The notes below the pieces were generated by a model that did not search any database, had not been told where the DNA came from, and worked only from the letters and a program-made list of their open reading frames with translations. 64,000 nt of DNA from the NCBI RefSeq assembly GCF_014193695.1, contig NZ_JACHZR010000002.1, positions 558,001-622,000 of the forward strand. The letters run 5' to 3'. Both the position numbers and the translations under genes were made by a program. Of this stretch, positions 18,466 to 27,610 are shown piece after piece. Numbering within the stretch: position 1 is the stretch's first letter; each line of letters begins with the position of its first letter. This DNA comes from Rhizobium sp. BK316 (lineage in GTDB: Bacteria; Pseudomonadota; Alphaproteobacteria; Rhizobiales; Rhizobiaceae).

Positions 18466-19503
18466 TTAGGCGGCCGCCGGACCGCCTTCCTTTTCCTTGA
18501 GTTCGATCTGGCCGGCATTGGCCAGACGAATCGCTTCCTGCGCGACAGCGCGCCGGGCAATCGCGATTTCGCGCGGATTGACGCCGGCCATGCCGCTTTG
18601 CAGATCCGATTCGATCATGCGGCGCTGGCGCGGACTGATGGCTGACAGGACCGATTCGCGGATTTCGGCCGATGCGCCGCGCAGCGCGACGGTGAGAACG
18701 TCGGACGAGATATCGTTGAGCAGCATGACGCGGCTGCGCTGCGGCATGAACATGAGGTCTTCGAAGAGGAAGATCTTCGGACGGACCTTGTTGACCGCTT
18801 CGCGGCTGATCGATTCGAGCGAGGTGAGCAGCGTGTCGACCTGCGGCTTGTCCATTTCGTTCATCAGGTCGGCGACCTTGGTCGAGCCGGATGCGTTGCG
18901 TTCCGCGTCGACCTCGGCAAGCAGCGTCATCACCTGGTTTTCAATGATCTGCGCGGCCTTCGGGCTGACGCTCTTCATGTTGACCGTGCGGTTCATGATG
19001 TCTGCGCGGCGGTTGTCGGGAAGCTGTAGCAGCACCTTCGCGCCGAAGGACGAGGGCATCATGGACAGAATATAAGCAACGGTCTGCGGATGCTCGCGCA
19101 ACAGGAACTGGGCGACGAAGGCAGGTTCCGCCTCGGCGAGACGGTCCCAGATGGAGGTCTCATAGGCCTGGAAGGCGGTGCGGCGGCCGAGCAGGCTGTC
19201 GACTTCGTCCGGCGTCAGGCCTTCCTCGAGGATGGCTTCGATCGCCTTGGCGTTGTCCATCAGACCGGCGCCTTCGGTGAAGAGATCTTCGAATTCGCCG
19301 ACGAGCTGAAGAAGCTCGTCCGGCGGGATGGCGCGAAGCGCCTGGGCAGATCCGATGATGGTCTGCAACTCGGCCTGCGTGAAATATTTCAGCAGCCGGC
19401 CGGCGACCCCCTTCCCCATAGCGAGAAGAACTGCCGCCGCCTTTTCAGCCTGGGTCAACGGTTTCCCGGCAAGTGCGCCGCCGAAATCGTCAAAGTCCAT
19501 CAT
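18466..19503 (-). CDS. fliG: Flagellar motor switch protein FliG
   Basis: A 345-residue C-ring protein. The N-terminal part (LTQAEKAAAVLLAMGKGVA) binds FliF. The middle EHPQTVAYILSMM is the EHPQR-type motif that contacts FliM. The C-terminal charged helix contains LLNDISSDVLTVALRGAS, which interacts with MotA to generate torque. A second in-frame ATG lies one codon downstream of the chosen start. The length is close to the usual 330-340. It is fourth in the motA-fliM-fliN-fliG-flhB series. Confidence 0.95.
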   Translation of the reverse strand: MMDFDDFGGALAGKPLTQAEKAAAVLLAMGKGVAGRLLKYFTQAELQTIIGSAQALRAIPPDELLQLVGEFEDLFTEGAGLMDNAKAIEAILEEGLTPDEVDSLLGRRTAFQAYETSIWDRLAEAEPAFVAQFLLREHPQTVAYILSMMPSSFGAKVLLQLPDNRRADIMNRTVNMKSVSPKAAQIIENQVMTLLAEVDAERNASGSTKVADLMNEMDKPQVDTLLTSLESISREAVNKVRPKIFLFEDLMFMPQRSRVMLLNDISSDVLTVALRGASAEIRESVLSAISPRQRRMIESDLQSGMAGVNPREIAIARRAVAQEAIRLANAGQIELKEKEGGPAAA

Positions 19504-19531
19504 GGTCTAACCTCTCCGTCCCGCACAGGGA

Positions 19532-20146
19532 TCAGGCTTTTTTCGTGCTCAAAACTTCTATCAGTTTTACACCGAACCGCGTGTCGTCGTTATCAAGGAC
19601 CGTAATCTCGCCGCGCGCAATCCTGCGGCCGTTCACCATTATTTCGACCGGCTCGCCGATCTTCTTGTCGAGCGCGATGGTGGCACCCTCAGTGAGGTTC
19701 ATCAGGCCGGAAACCTGCATGCGGCTCGTCCCGAGCACGATCTGGACATCGATAGGAATATCCATGATCAGGTCGAAATTCGAGTTCAGCGCGCTGCCGA
19801 GCGGTGCCGGAGCGGACTGGAAGGAATTGCCGCCGAAGCTTGGCGCAGCCTCGAGGCCGGGAAAGCCTGCTGCACCCGTGCCGCCAGCATCGTCACCCCC
19901 GAAATCGCTTCCTGCGAAGTCGGCACCGCCGAAGGGTGTTTCGCCGGCATCACCGCCGAATGGCGAGAGGTCCGTTCCAGCTGCGAAAGCATCATTCTGC
20001 AGGTCGTCGCCGAACTGCGGAAGGTCGCCATCCGAATCTTTCTTCAGCACGCCGCGCAGGTCGTCGATAGCCTGATCCAGATCGGCTTCATTGCCCGGCA
20101 TGTCCAGGGAGAGGTCACTATTCTGCTGTGTCTTCTTCGTAGCCAT
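19532..20146 (-). CDS. fliN: Flagellar motor switch protein FliN
   Basis: A 204-residue protein. The C-terminal 85 residues are the SpoA/FliN domain ([36 protein letters not shown]). The N-terminal 115 residues are a long acidic, Gly/Phe/Ala-rich extension (for example [17 protein letters not shown]) of low complexity, absent from the 137-residue E. coli protein. Its role is unknown; it may be a flexible tether. It forms the lower C ring with FliM. Confidence 0.93.
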   Translation of the reverse strand: MATKKTQQNSDLSLDMPGNEADLDQAIDDLRGVLKKDSDGDLPQFGDDLQNDAFAAGTDLSPFGGDAGETPFGGADFAGSDFGGDDAGGTGAAGFPGLEAAPSFGGNSFQSAPAPLGSALNSNFDLIMDIPIDVQIVLGTSRMQVSGLMNLTEGATIALDKKIGEPVEIMVNGRRIARGEITVLDNDDTRFGVKLIEVLSTKKA

Positions 20147-20212
20147 GAAATCACTATTCCAGTTGAAACTTGCCTCAAACTGCCTTTGTGGCGCTGAGAG
20201 CGAGAGAACCGA

Positions 20213-21160
20213 TTAATTCATTAAGTGCCGGATCAGCTCGTCATCCGAATTCATGGTGTCTTTCACGCGCACCATGTAGTTGTCGCCTGAACGCCCGAAC
20301 TCGCACACATACAATTCCCGGCTGTTGGCGCTGACTTCGACACGCACGTCGCCGCTGTCGCGGAAAGGAATGACATCGCCAGCCATCAGCTTGGAAATCG
20401 TTCGCAATGTCAGGTCCTGCAGATGGATCTTCGCTTCGAGGGTTACGTGCGAGCGGCGAACCTGGTCGCCGATCTGCTCGGTGAACTCGGGCGATTTGCT
20501 GGGCTGCTTCTTCGGCTTCGGGGCCGAAACCGTCGTCTTGAGCAGCGCCGTCTGCGGCACGATCAGGCTGAATTCGGAAACGATGCCGGCAAGCGTGATC
20601 GACATGTTGATCGCAGCAGCAAATTCGTCGGTGCGATCTTCCGGCGGACGCACACGGGTCTCATGTGCGAAGGGAGCCGACAGACTGGGCTCGAATCCGC
20701 CCGGCGCGTTGACGGCCGAACGTAGTACCTTGGCAATCTTGTCGAACACCATGCCGGCGAGATCGAGTTCGATAACAGAGAGAAGCCGGTCGGCCGGCTC
20801 CTCGATCGTTTCGGCAGTGGCGCCAAGCAGGTGCTCCATCAGGGTGATGATGAAACCATTGCCACAGCCGATGGTGATGTTTTGGGACCAATTGCGCAGC
20901 GTCGCATCGACGAGCGTCATGTTGGTGCTGAGATCGTCGATCAGGTGATTCTTGTAGCCGATCTCGCAGCCGAGATAGCCGACTGTCACATCGAGGCCGG
21001 TTTCGCTTTTCAGGACATCGGGAAAGAACTCGCTGTAGATGTCGCCGAAGGAACTGCAGAGCTTGGCAACCCTGCCCTTGTCGCCAAGACCGCCGGTCAA
21101 TTTGGCAAGGAGGGCAGGATCCATTGTCTGGTTGTCATGCGAAGCATTGCTCATAGTCAT
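20213..21160 (-). CDS. fliM: Flagellar motor switch protein FliM
   Basis: A 315-residue C-ring protein. The middle CheC-like domain runs from about residue 50 to 230, and a C-terminal SpoA domain (VTLEAKIHLQDLTLRTISKL, then GDVIPFRDS) follows. The N-terminal 25 residues (DPALLAKLTGGLGDKG) should include the CheY2-binding site but differ from the enterobacterial LSQxEIDALL peptide. An alternative ATG is two codons in. The start is immediately adjacent to the motA stop. Confidence 0.9.
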   Translation of the reverse strand: MTMSNASHDNQTMDPALLAKLTGGLGDKGRVAKLCSSFGDIYSEFFPDVLKSETGLDVTVGYLGCEIGYKNHLIDDLSTNMTLVDATLRNWSQNITIGCGNGFIITLMEHLLGATAETIEEPADRLLSVIELDLAGMVFDKIAKVLRSAVNAPGGFEPSLSAPFAHETRVRPPEDRTDEFAAAINMSITLAGIVSEFSLIVPQTALLKTTVSAPKPKKQPSKSPEFTEQIGDQVRRSHVTLEAKIHLQDLTLRTISKLMAGDVIPFRDSGDVRVEVSANSRELYVCEFGRSGDNYMVRVKDTMNSDDELIRHLMN

Positions 21161-22033
21161 TTAAGCTGCCTTGTTTTCGCCACCTGGGTTCATCATTTCC
21201 TGCTCCACTGCGTCGATCGACGGGCGTTCATACGCCGAGATCGTCTTGCGGCCGTATTCGAGGGCGACCTGCGGCACCGAGCCGTTCATGTAGGCAAGCA
21301 GGGTCTGCTTGACGACAACGTAAAGGCGGTGCTGCTTGGAGCGGACGACCTTGATCTGCGAGACCAGGGGGGAGCAGACGCAGTAGGAAAGCAGAATGCC
21401 GAGGAATGTGCCGACGAGTGCCGAACCGATGAGGTGACCGAGCACTTCCGGCGAGTCGTTGATGTGCGCCATGGCCTTGATGACGCCGAGAACCGCCGCA
21501 ACGATACCGATGGCAGGGAACGAATCGCCCATGATCTGAATCGCATGGTAGGGCTTCATCTTGTCATGAAGGATGGTGTTGATTTCTTCGTCCATCAGCG
21601 CCTCGATCTCGTGGGAGCGGGCGTTGCCGATGATGATCAGGCGCACGTAGTCGCAGATGAAGGCCGTCAGTTCCTTGTTCTTCAGAACCGTCGGGGCCGA
21701 CTGGAAGATCGTCGAATCGGCCGGGTTGTCGATATGCGCTTCGATTTCGTTGCGCGACTTCGTGCGCAGGTCGCGCATCAGCGAATAGAGCACGCCGAGC
21801 GTATCGAGATAGTTGCGCTCCTTGGGGACGGCGTGCTTGAAGGCCTCGCCGAGCGCCTTGCCGGAGTCCTTCACAACCTTCATGGGGTTCGCCATGATGA
21901 AGCTGCCAAGACCGGCGCCGCCGATGATCAGAAATTCGAAGGGCTGAAAAAGAGCATCGACTTCGCCGCCCATGGCCATGAAGCTACCGACGATACAGCC
22001 GCAGACAACTACAAATCCGATAATAATATTCAT
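21161..22033 (-). CDS. motA: Flagellar stator protein MotA
   Basis: A 290-residue inner-membrane protein starting [18 protein letters not shown]. Four membrane helices are present: two near the N-terminus and two after the cytosolic loop ([20 protein letters not shown] and [16 protein letters not shown]). The cytosolic loop between helices 2 and 3 carries the charged residues ([13 protein letters not shown]) that touch FliG. With MotB it forms the proton-driven stator. I placed the start at 22033 because the first helix begins there; a longer frame would add a basic leader unlike any MotA. Confidence 0.95.
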   Translation of the reverse strand: MNIIIGFVVVCGCIVGSFMAMGGEVDALFQPFEFLIIGGAGLGSFIMANPMKVVKDSGKALGEAFKHAVPKERNYLDTLGVLYSLMRDLRTKSRNEIEAHIDNPADSTIFQSAPTVLKNKELTAFICDYVRLIIIGNARSHEIEALMDEEINTILHDKMKPYHAIQIMGDSFPAIGIVAAVLGVIKAMAHINDSPEVLGHLIGSALVGTFLGILLSYCVCSPLVSQIKVVRSKQHRLYVVVKQTLLAYMNGSVPQVALEYGRKTISAYERPSIDAVEQEMMNPGGENKAA

Positions 22034-22282
22034 CGTCAGCCCAATCTGAACGTTGCTTTTCTTTGCGACGGATAGGGTTTGTGCCTTGCGTGAGGCTGAT
22101 GAAAGCGGCTTTCGCGCATTAGTTTGCGCTGCCAGCTTCGCGCAAGGATTTGCCTTCATATTGAACGTGACGAGTGGGCCTATGCGCGCCCATGTCTGAG
22201 ATGCCGCTCAGCGGAACCCGTGGCCGAACGAAAAGGAGCCCGGTGTTTCGTCCCGTTTATCGCCAATGTGGAGCTTACCGAC
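22034..22282. promoter_or_regulatory. Divergent promoter region motA / flgF
   Basis: A 249-bp region between the minus-strand motA-fliM-fliN-fliG-flhB series and the plus-strand flgF-fliP series. It must hold both promoters. I could not assign confident -35/-10 elements; the part next to motA is AT-richer (ttttctttgcgac). Confidence 0.4.
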
Positions 22283-23017
22283 ATGCAATCCGGTCTTTAC
22301 GTTTCCCTGTCGTCGCAGATGGCCCTCGAAAAACGCCTGACGACGATCGCCGACAACATGGCCAACGTGAACACGACCGGGTTTCGCGGCACCGAGGTAA
22401 AGTTCGATGAAATGATGGCGAACAACCAGAACAAGACGAACACCAAGGTCGCCTTCGTCTCCCAGGGCAACGACTATCTGGACACCACCCATGGCGAAAT
22501 GCAGCACACCGGCAACATGCTCGACTTCGCCATCAAAGGCGATGCCTGGTTCTCTCTGGACACGCCGGCCGGCCGCGTTCTGACGAGGGATGGCCGCTTC
22601 ACGATACGCGATACCGGCGAACTGGTTTCCACCCGCGGCTATCCGGTTCTCGATGCAGGCGGTGCGCCGATCGTACTCAACGCCGCCGGTGGCGAACCGA
22701 AGGTCGGTACGGACGGCATCATCTATCAGAATGACCGCCAGGTCGCTTCACTCGGCCTCTTCGAAGCCGATATCGACAAGGGTTACCTCCGCTACGAAAA
22801 CAGCGGCATCATGACGACCGAACCGCCGCGCGCCGTCGTCGACCGTTTCAATGTTGGCGTCGAGCAGGGCTATCTCGAAAATTCCAACGTCAATGCGATG
22901 CATGAGATGACACAGCTTATCGAGGTCAACAGGGCCTTCGAAAGCGTATCGTCGCTGATGCGCGATAGCGAAGACTCCTTCAAGGAAGCAGTACAGACGC
23001 TGGGCGGCAGCCGCTAA
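22283..23017 (+). CDS. flgF: Flagellar proximal-rod protein FlgF
   Basis: A 244-residue rod protein. The N-terminal rod signature (LTTIADNMANVNTTGFRGTE) and the C-terminal one (YLENSNVNAMHEMTQLIEVNRAFES) frame the protein, and the central FAIKGDAWFSL segment is the FlgF/FlgG-type domain. It is the first gene of a long basal-body operon. I chose the ATG at 22283 where homology begins; the frame extends further upstream but with no family resemblance. Confidence 0.92.
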   Translation: MQSGLYVSLSSQMALEKRLTTIADNMANVNTTGFRGTEVKFDEMMANNQNKTNTKVAFVSQGNDYLDTTHGEMQHTGNMLDFAIKGDAWFSLDTPAGRVLTRDGRFTIRDTGELVSTRGYPVLDAGGAPIVLNAAGGEPKVGTDGIIYQNDRQVASLGLFEADIDKGYLRYENSGIMTTEPPRAVVDRFNVGVEQGYLENSNVNAMHEMTQLIEVNRAFESVSSLMRDSEDSFKEAVQTLGGSR

Positions 23018-23032
23018 GGCAGGGTGTGAAGC

Positions 23033-24433
23033 ATGAACACCACCCTGTTGACCGAGGACGCACTCTCGCCGAAGCTCACGCATCTCGGCGACCTGGCAAA
23101 ACGCTATGCCTCGCCAGAATTCTCGGTGACGCATGGCGGTCGCGTACACACGATCGCCGCCGGCCACTATACCGTGCGCGGCCTTTCCCGGCATGTGCGC
23201 CTCGGCGAGTTCGTCGCGCATAAATCCGCGACGGGCGTCCATCTCGGCGAAGTGGTCAGGGTGGAGCCGGATTTGGTTTATGTCTGCCCTATCGAACCGG
23301 GCGAACCGATCGGCATCCATGACGTCGTCATCCGCAAGGGTGCCTTCCGTATCTCTCCGTCGGACAGCTGGTGCGGCCGCACCATCAATTCCCTCTGCGA
23401 GCCGATCGACGGTCTCGGCCCGATCGCCGAAGGCCTGGATCGCCGTTCGATCTCAAACGCTGCGCCGCCTTCGATGACGCGTCAGCGCGTCGAAAACGGA
23501 TTCAAGACCGGCGTACGCGCGATCGATATCTTCTCTCCGCTCTGCCTCGGCCAGCGTCTCGGCATTTTCGCGGGCTCGGGTGTCGGCAAGTCGACGCTGC
23601 TGTCGATGCTGGCCCGCGCCGACGCTTTCGACAAGGTGGTGATTGCGCTCGTCGGCGAACGCGGCCGTGAAGTCCGCGAATTCATCGAGGATACGCTCGG
23701 CAGCAACATGAAGAAGGCGATTGCGATCGTCGCTACCAGCGACGAGAGCCCGATGTTGCGCAAGATGGCGCCGCTGACGGCAATCACGATCGCCGAGCAT
23801 TTCCGCGATAAGGGCGAAAACGTTCTTTTCATCGTCGATAGCGTGACGCGTTTCGCCCATGCGATTCGTGAAGTGGCGACCGCGGCAGGCGAGCCGCCGA
23901 TCGCCCGCGGTTATCCGGCCTCCGTCTTTACCGAGCTGCCGCGTCTCCTTGAGCGCGCCGGTCCCGGTGCGGAAGGGACTGGCACAATTACCGCGATCAT
24001 CTCCATCCTCGTCGATGGCGACAATCATAACGATCCGATCGCCGACTCCACCCGCGGTATTCTGGATGGCCATATCGTTCTCCAGCGCAGCCTGGCGGAG
24101 GAGGGGCGCTACCCGCCGATCGATCCGCTCGCATCCATCTCGCGTCTTGCCCGCAAGGCCTGGACTCCGGATCAGGAGAAGCTGGTTTCCCGCCTTAAGG
24201 TACTGATCCACCGCTTCGAGGAAACGCGCGATCTGCGTCTCATCGGCGGCTACCGTCCGGGCGCCGATCCCGATCTCGACATGGCGGTCAAGCAGGTGCC
24301 GATCATCTATGACGTCCTGAAACAATCTCCGGGAGATCGCGAATCGCTTGATGCCTTCGCCGATCTTGCCGGTGCTCTCAAGGCCGCCGCCGGCGTACCC
24401 ACTCCGAGTGCGCCTATTCAAAGGAGGGCCTGA
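23033..24433 (+). CDS. fliI: Flagellum-specific export ATPase FliI
   Basis: A 466-residue F1-beta-like ATPase. The Walker A is GSGVGKST at 181-188, the RGREVREF segment follows it, and the Walker B is VLFIVDSVTRFAHA. It energises early steps of export with FliH and FliJ, for which candidates exist at 38348 and 53010. It starts 15 bp after flgF and is followed after 2 bp by a small membrane-anchored gene. Confidence 0.95.
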   Translation: MNTTLLTEDALSPKLTHLGDLAKRYASPEFSVTHGGRVHTIAAGHYTVRGLSRHVRLGEFVAHKSATGVHLGEVVRVEPDLVYVCPIEPGEPIGIHDVVIRKGAFRISPSDSWCGRTINSLCEPIDGLGPIAEGLDRRSISNAAPPSMTRQRVENGFKTGVRAIDIFSPLCLGQRLGIFAGSGVGKSTLLSMLARADAFDKVVIALVGERGREVREFIEDTLGSNMKKAIAIVATSDESPMLRKMAPLTAITIAEHFRDKGENVLFIVDSVTRFAHAIREVATAAGEPPIARGYPASVFTELPRLLERAGPGAEGTGTITAIISILVDGDNHNDPIADSTRGILDGHIVLQRSLAEEGRYPPIDPLASISRLARKAWTPDQEKLVSRLKVLIHRFEETRDLRLIGGYRPGADPDLDMAVKQVPIIYDVLKQSPGDRESLDAFADLAGALKAAAGVPTPSAPIQRRA

Positions 24434-24435
24434 TC

Positions 24436-24978
24436 ATGGCCGATTTCGAAGACGAACGGATCGCCGCGCTGAAAGAGCGCAACAAAGGACTGCTGCTCGA
24501 CCGCGCGCTGACCTTTTTGGGCCTGGCACTTGCCGGTGCCTCCGCCTTCTTCCCCTGGTACGTCTTCTTCAACGAGGACAAGTTCGGCATCAGCGTCGCC
24601 GATAGCAATACCTCCCGTGAATTGCCGGACTGGCCGGCGCGCAACGTCTTCAGCGTCTCACCACTCGCCATGGTCAACAAGAAGGATGAAGGCAAGAAAG
24701 TTCCACCGATCGACAACATGACAACGGCGACCGTTTCCGAGCTCGGCAAGGAGCGCAACGGCGACGCCTCGATGGAGGATCAGCCTTTCCCCGGCAAAGG
24801 CTCTTTCCGCCTGCTGCATGTGGCCAACGGCCGGGCACTCATCGAAGATCCCTCGGGCATGTATGTCGTGCGCGTCGGCTCGATCCTGCCTGACGAAAGC
24901 CGTCTTGCCACATTGGAACAGCGCGACGGCAAATGGGTGATCGTCACCTCCAAGGGTGAGGTCTACCAGAACAACTAG
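24436..24978 (+). CDS. Membrane-anchored flagellar-operon protein of unknown function
   Basis: A 180-residue protein. A charged cytosolic N-terminus (MADFEDERIAALKERNKG) is followed by one membrane helix (about 22-45, LTFLGLALAGASAFFPWYVFF), a polar linker and a small beta-rich C-terminal domain (FRLLHVANGRALIEDPSGMY, VVRVGSILPDESRLATLEQ, WVIVTSKGEVY). That pattern of short strands with a glycine turn recalls the periplasmic domains of PilP/GspC-type proteins, but this is a visual impression only. The position between fliI and flgB, 2 bp after fliI, argues for a role in basal-body or export assembly. Not recognised further. Confidence 0.75.
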   Translation: MADFEDERIAALKERNKGLLLDRALTFLGLALAGASAFFPWYVFFNEDKFGISVADSNTSRELPDWPARNVFSVSPLAMVNKKDEGKKVPPIDNMTTATVSELGKERNGDASMEDQPFPGKGSFRLLHVANGRALIEDPSGMYVVRVGSILPDESRLATLEQRDGKWVIVTSKGEVYQNN

Positions 24979-25145
24979 TTCAGGCAAAAGCGAAGCGCTG
25001 CGAGGCCCTGTCGGAGAAACGGTCGGGCAGCGGCGGTTGGTGCCTGCAAGCAATCTCGAAGAATGGCTTGTAAAGCCTGCATTTACCGTAAGTCCCACGC
25101 AAGATTACCGCCCTAGGTTCGGCCTAGTAAAAACGGAGAGTTCTC

Positions 25146-25538
25146 ATGCAACCGATTCAACTTTTCGACTTGGCTTCGAAGCAGGCGGAATGGCTGACGA
25201 TTCGTCAGGAGGTTGTTGCCGGCAACATCGCGAATGCAAACACGCCGAAGTTCCGTGCGAAGGACGTGACGCCTTTTCAGGCGGTGCTCGACCAGTCGGA
25301 TGTCACCATGGCGCGCACCAATCCGATGCATCTGAGCGGCAACGATTTCAGCACGAGCGGTGACATCGACGTGAAGGATGCCGCGCTCGACCAGGAAATC
25401 GGCGTGCAGGAATCCGGCAACACTGTCGGTGTGGCCGAAGAACTTTCCAAGTCCGGCGAGATCAAGCGTCAATACGACCTGAACACCTCGCTGGTCAGTT
25501 CCTTTCATCGAATGATGTTGATGACGGTAAGGAAGTAG
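25146..25538 (+). CDS. flgB: Flagellar proximal-rod protein FlgB
   Basis: A 130-residue rod protein with the family N-terminus ([20 protein letters not shown], then [11 protein letters not shown]) and C-terminal helix ([18 protein letters not shown]). It starts after a 167-bp gap from the preceding gene, so a secondary promoter is possible. The first gene of flgB-flgC-fliE-flgG. Confidence 0.93.
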   Translation: MQPIQLFDLASKQAEWLTIRQEVVAGNIANANTPKFRAKDVTPFQAVLDQSDVTMARTNPMHLSGNDFSTSGDIDVKDAALDQEIGVQESGNTVGVAEELSKSGEIKRQYDLNTSLVSSFHRMMLMTVRK

Positions 25539-25542
25539 GCTC

Positions 25543-25962
25543 ATGGATCCGCTTTCAGCAGCAATGAAAATCGCAGGTTCCGGGCTCGAGTCGCAGTCGA
25601 CACGTCTGCGTATCGTTTCGGAAAACATCGCCAACGCCCGTTCGACTGGCGACACACCTGGTGCCGATCCCTATCGCCGCAAGACCATCACCTTCGGCCA
25701 GCAGCTTGATCGCACCAGCGGCGTCGAAACCGTCAACGTCAAGAAGATCGGCGTTGATGAAGGCGACTTCACTAAGGAATACGACCCGAGCAATCCTGCT
25801 GCGGACGAGAAGGGCATCGTCAAGATGCCGAACGTCAACATCCTGATCGAGATGGCCGACATGCGCGAAGCCAACCGCTCGTATGACGCCAATCTGCAGA
25901 CGATCAAGCAGACTCGCGACCTCATTTCCTCGACGATCGATCTCCTGAAGAGCGGACAATAA
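25543..25962 (+). CDS. flgC: Flagellar proximal-rod protein FlgC
   Basis: A 139-residue rod protein with the signatures [15 protein letters not shown] near the N-terminus and [20 protein letters not shown] near the C-terminus. It starts 4 bp after flgB, and its last base overlaps the fliE start. Confidence 0.94.
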   Translation: MDPLSAAMKIAGSGLESQSTRLRIVSENIANARSTGDTPGADPYRRKTITFGQQLDRTSGVETVNVKKIGVDEGDFTKEYDPSNPAADEKGIVKMPNVNILIEMADMREANRSYDANLQTIKQTRDLISSTIDLLKSGQ

Positions 25963-26303
25963 TGATCAGCAGCATACAGAATGTCAGCAATCTCTCGATG
26001 ACCCGCGCGCTCGGCGCCATCGATACCGAAAATTCTGCCTCTTCCTCGACCGCGACGTCGTCTGCCGCAGCAGGCGCATCCGGCGGCCTGAGCTTCGCCT
26101 CCGTCATGGGCAACATGGCGAGCGAAGCCGTCAGCAGCCTGAAGGGCGCGGAAAACATGTCTTTCGCCGGCATCAAGGGCACGGCTTCCACACGCGAAGT
26201 CGTCGATTCGATGTTGCAGGCCGAGCAGACCCTTCAGACTGCCATCGCCATTCGCGACAAGGTCGTCTCGGCCTTCCTCGAAGTCACCAAGATGCAGATG
26301 TAA
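25962..26303 (+). CDS. fliE: MS-ring/rod junction protein FliE
   Basis: A 113-residue protein. The N-terminal 45 residues are Ser/Ala-rich, and the conserved part is the C-terminal helix-turn-helix (AEQTLQTAIAIRDKVVSAFL, EVTKMQM), typical of FliE. It joins FliF to the rod and is the first exported subunit. Translationally coupled to flgC. Confidence 0.92.
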   Translation: MISSIQNVSNLSMTRALGAIDTENSASSSTATSSAAAGASGGLSFASVMGNMASEAVSSLKGAENMSFAGIKGTASTREVVDSMLQAEQTLQTAIAIRDKVVSAFLEVTKMQM

Positions 26304-26322
26304 CTGATTTGAGGACGAACAC

Positions 26323-27111
26323 ATGAGAGCGCTCGCCATCGCAGCAACGGGCATGGATGCCCAGCAGACCAACCTGGAAGTCATCGCGAACAACATCGCG
26401 AACATCAACACGACCGGTTTCAAGCGCGCCCGCGCCGAGTTCACCGACCTTCTCTACCAGACCGAACGTGCCAAGGGTGTCGCCAACCGCGCCAACCAGG
26501 CTGTCGTTCCGGAAGGCGCCAATATCGGTCTTGGCGTCCAGACTTCGGCTGTGCGCAATCTGCATCTGCAGGGTGAATTGACCCAGACCGGCAACGACCT
26601 CGACGTCGCAATCGTCGGCAAGGGTTTCTTCCAGATCCAGTCGACCGATGGCACGACGCTCTATAGCCGAGCCGGTGCGCTCAACAAGAACGACCAGGGC
26701 CAGCTCGTCAACATCGACGGTTATGAAGTCATCCCCGGTATCACTATCCCGCAGGGTTCCACCGAGCTGACGATCAGCCGCTCCGGCCAAATCACCGCCA
26801 AGCTGCCCGGCCAGACCACTCCGAGCACTCTCGGCCAGCTTACGCTCGCCGATTTCGTCAACGAAGCTGGCCTGCAGCCGATTGGCGACAACCTCTTTCA
26901 GGAAACGCCCGCATCCGGCGAAGCGGTCATCAGCAATCCTGACCAAGACAATATGGGCTATCTCAAGCAGGGCTATCTGGAATCCTCGAACGTCGATCCG
27001 GTCAAGGAAATCACCGAGCTGATCTCGGCACAGCGCGCTTATGAAATGAATTCCAAGGTGATCACGACAGCTGATGAAATGGCATCCATCGTCAGCAAGA
27101 ACCTGAAGTAA
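26323..27111 (+). CDS. flgG: Flagellar distal-rod protein FlgG
   Basis: A 262-residue rod protein, the usual length. It has the signatures [20 protein letters not shown] and [20 protein letters not shown], plus the FlgG-specific central [15 protein letters not shown]. It forms the distal rod that passes through the P and L rings. Confidence 0.96.
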   Translation: MRALAIAATGMDAQQTNLEVIANNIANINTTGFKRARAEFTDLLYQTERAKGVANRANQAVVPEGANIGLGVQTSAVRNLHLQGELTQTGNDLDVAIVGKGFFQIQSTDGTTLYSRAGALNKNDQGQLVNIDGYEVIPGITIPQGSTELTISRSGQITAKLPGQTTPSTLGQLTLADFVNEAGLQPIGDNLFQETPASGEAVISNPDQDNMGYLKQGYLESSNVDPVKEITELISAQRAYEMNSKVITTADEMASIVSKNLK

Positions 27112-27127
27112 GAGGGAAGGGCCGAAC

Positions 27128-27610
27128 ATGACGTTTCGCCGGGCAGGACACATCCAAGGATGGGTGGCTGCGGCCACGATCGCAATCGCCGGTATGGTCG
27201 TGCCGGCAGCAGCGGATGCCGGCATGGGTTATGCCGTCGTCCCGACAACGATCATCTACCCCGGCGACACGATTTCGAGCGCCCAGCTTCAGGAAGTCGA
27301 GGTCACCAATCCCAACCTCGCCGGAGATTATGCAAAGTCGGTCTCCCAGGTCGAAGGGCTGGTTTCCAAGCGCACGCTCCTGCCGGGCCGGACGATTTCG
27401 GTTTCCGCCCTGCGCGAGCCCTACACGGTCACACGCGGTTCCAATATCCGCCTGGTCTTCCAGCTTGGCCAGATGACCATTTCCGCTGCCGGCTCGCCTC
27501 TCGAAGATGGTGCGACCGGCCAGATGATCCGTGCACGCAATATGGATTCCGGCGTTATCGTCAGCGGCACCGTGCTCGCCGACGGTACGGTCCATGTGAG
27601 GGCAAAATGA
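27128..27610 (+). CDS. flgA: P-ring assembly chaperone FlgA
   Basis: A 160-residue secreted protein. An N-terminal signal peptide (about residues 1-34, with the core AAATIAIAGMVVPAAADAG) precedes one SAF/FlgA C-terminal domain (AGDYAKSVSQVEGLVSKRTL, then GMVR-like GATGQMIRARNMDSG and VSGTVLADGTVHV). It helps FlgI polymerise in the periplasm. It is shorter than E. coli FlgA (219) because the N-terminal domain is missing, which is normal in alphaproteobacteria. It overlaps flgI by 4 bp. Confidence 0.92.
   Translation: MTFRRAGHIQGWVAAATIAIAGMVVPAAADAGMGYAVVPTTIIYPGDTISSAQLQEVEVTNPNLAGDYAKSVSQVEGLVSKRTLLPGRTISVSALREPYTVTRGSNIRLVFQLGQMTISAAGSPLEDGATGQMIRARNMDSGVIVSGTVLADGTVHVRAK

Noticed and set aside
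22034..22159. A longer N-terminus for MotA (42 extra residues).
   Set aside because: The added part is basic and unlike any MotA; the first helix starts at the ATG at 22033.
22124..22282. A longer N-terminus for FlgF (53 extra residues).
   Set aside because: FlgF homology starts at the ATG at 22283; the extension overlaps the motA promoter region and the longer MotA frame.
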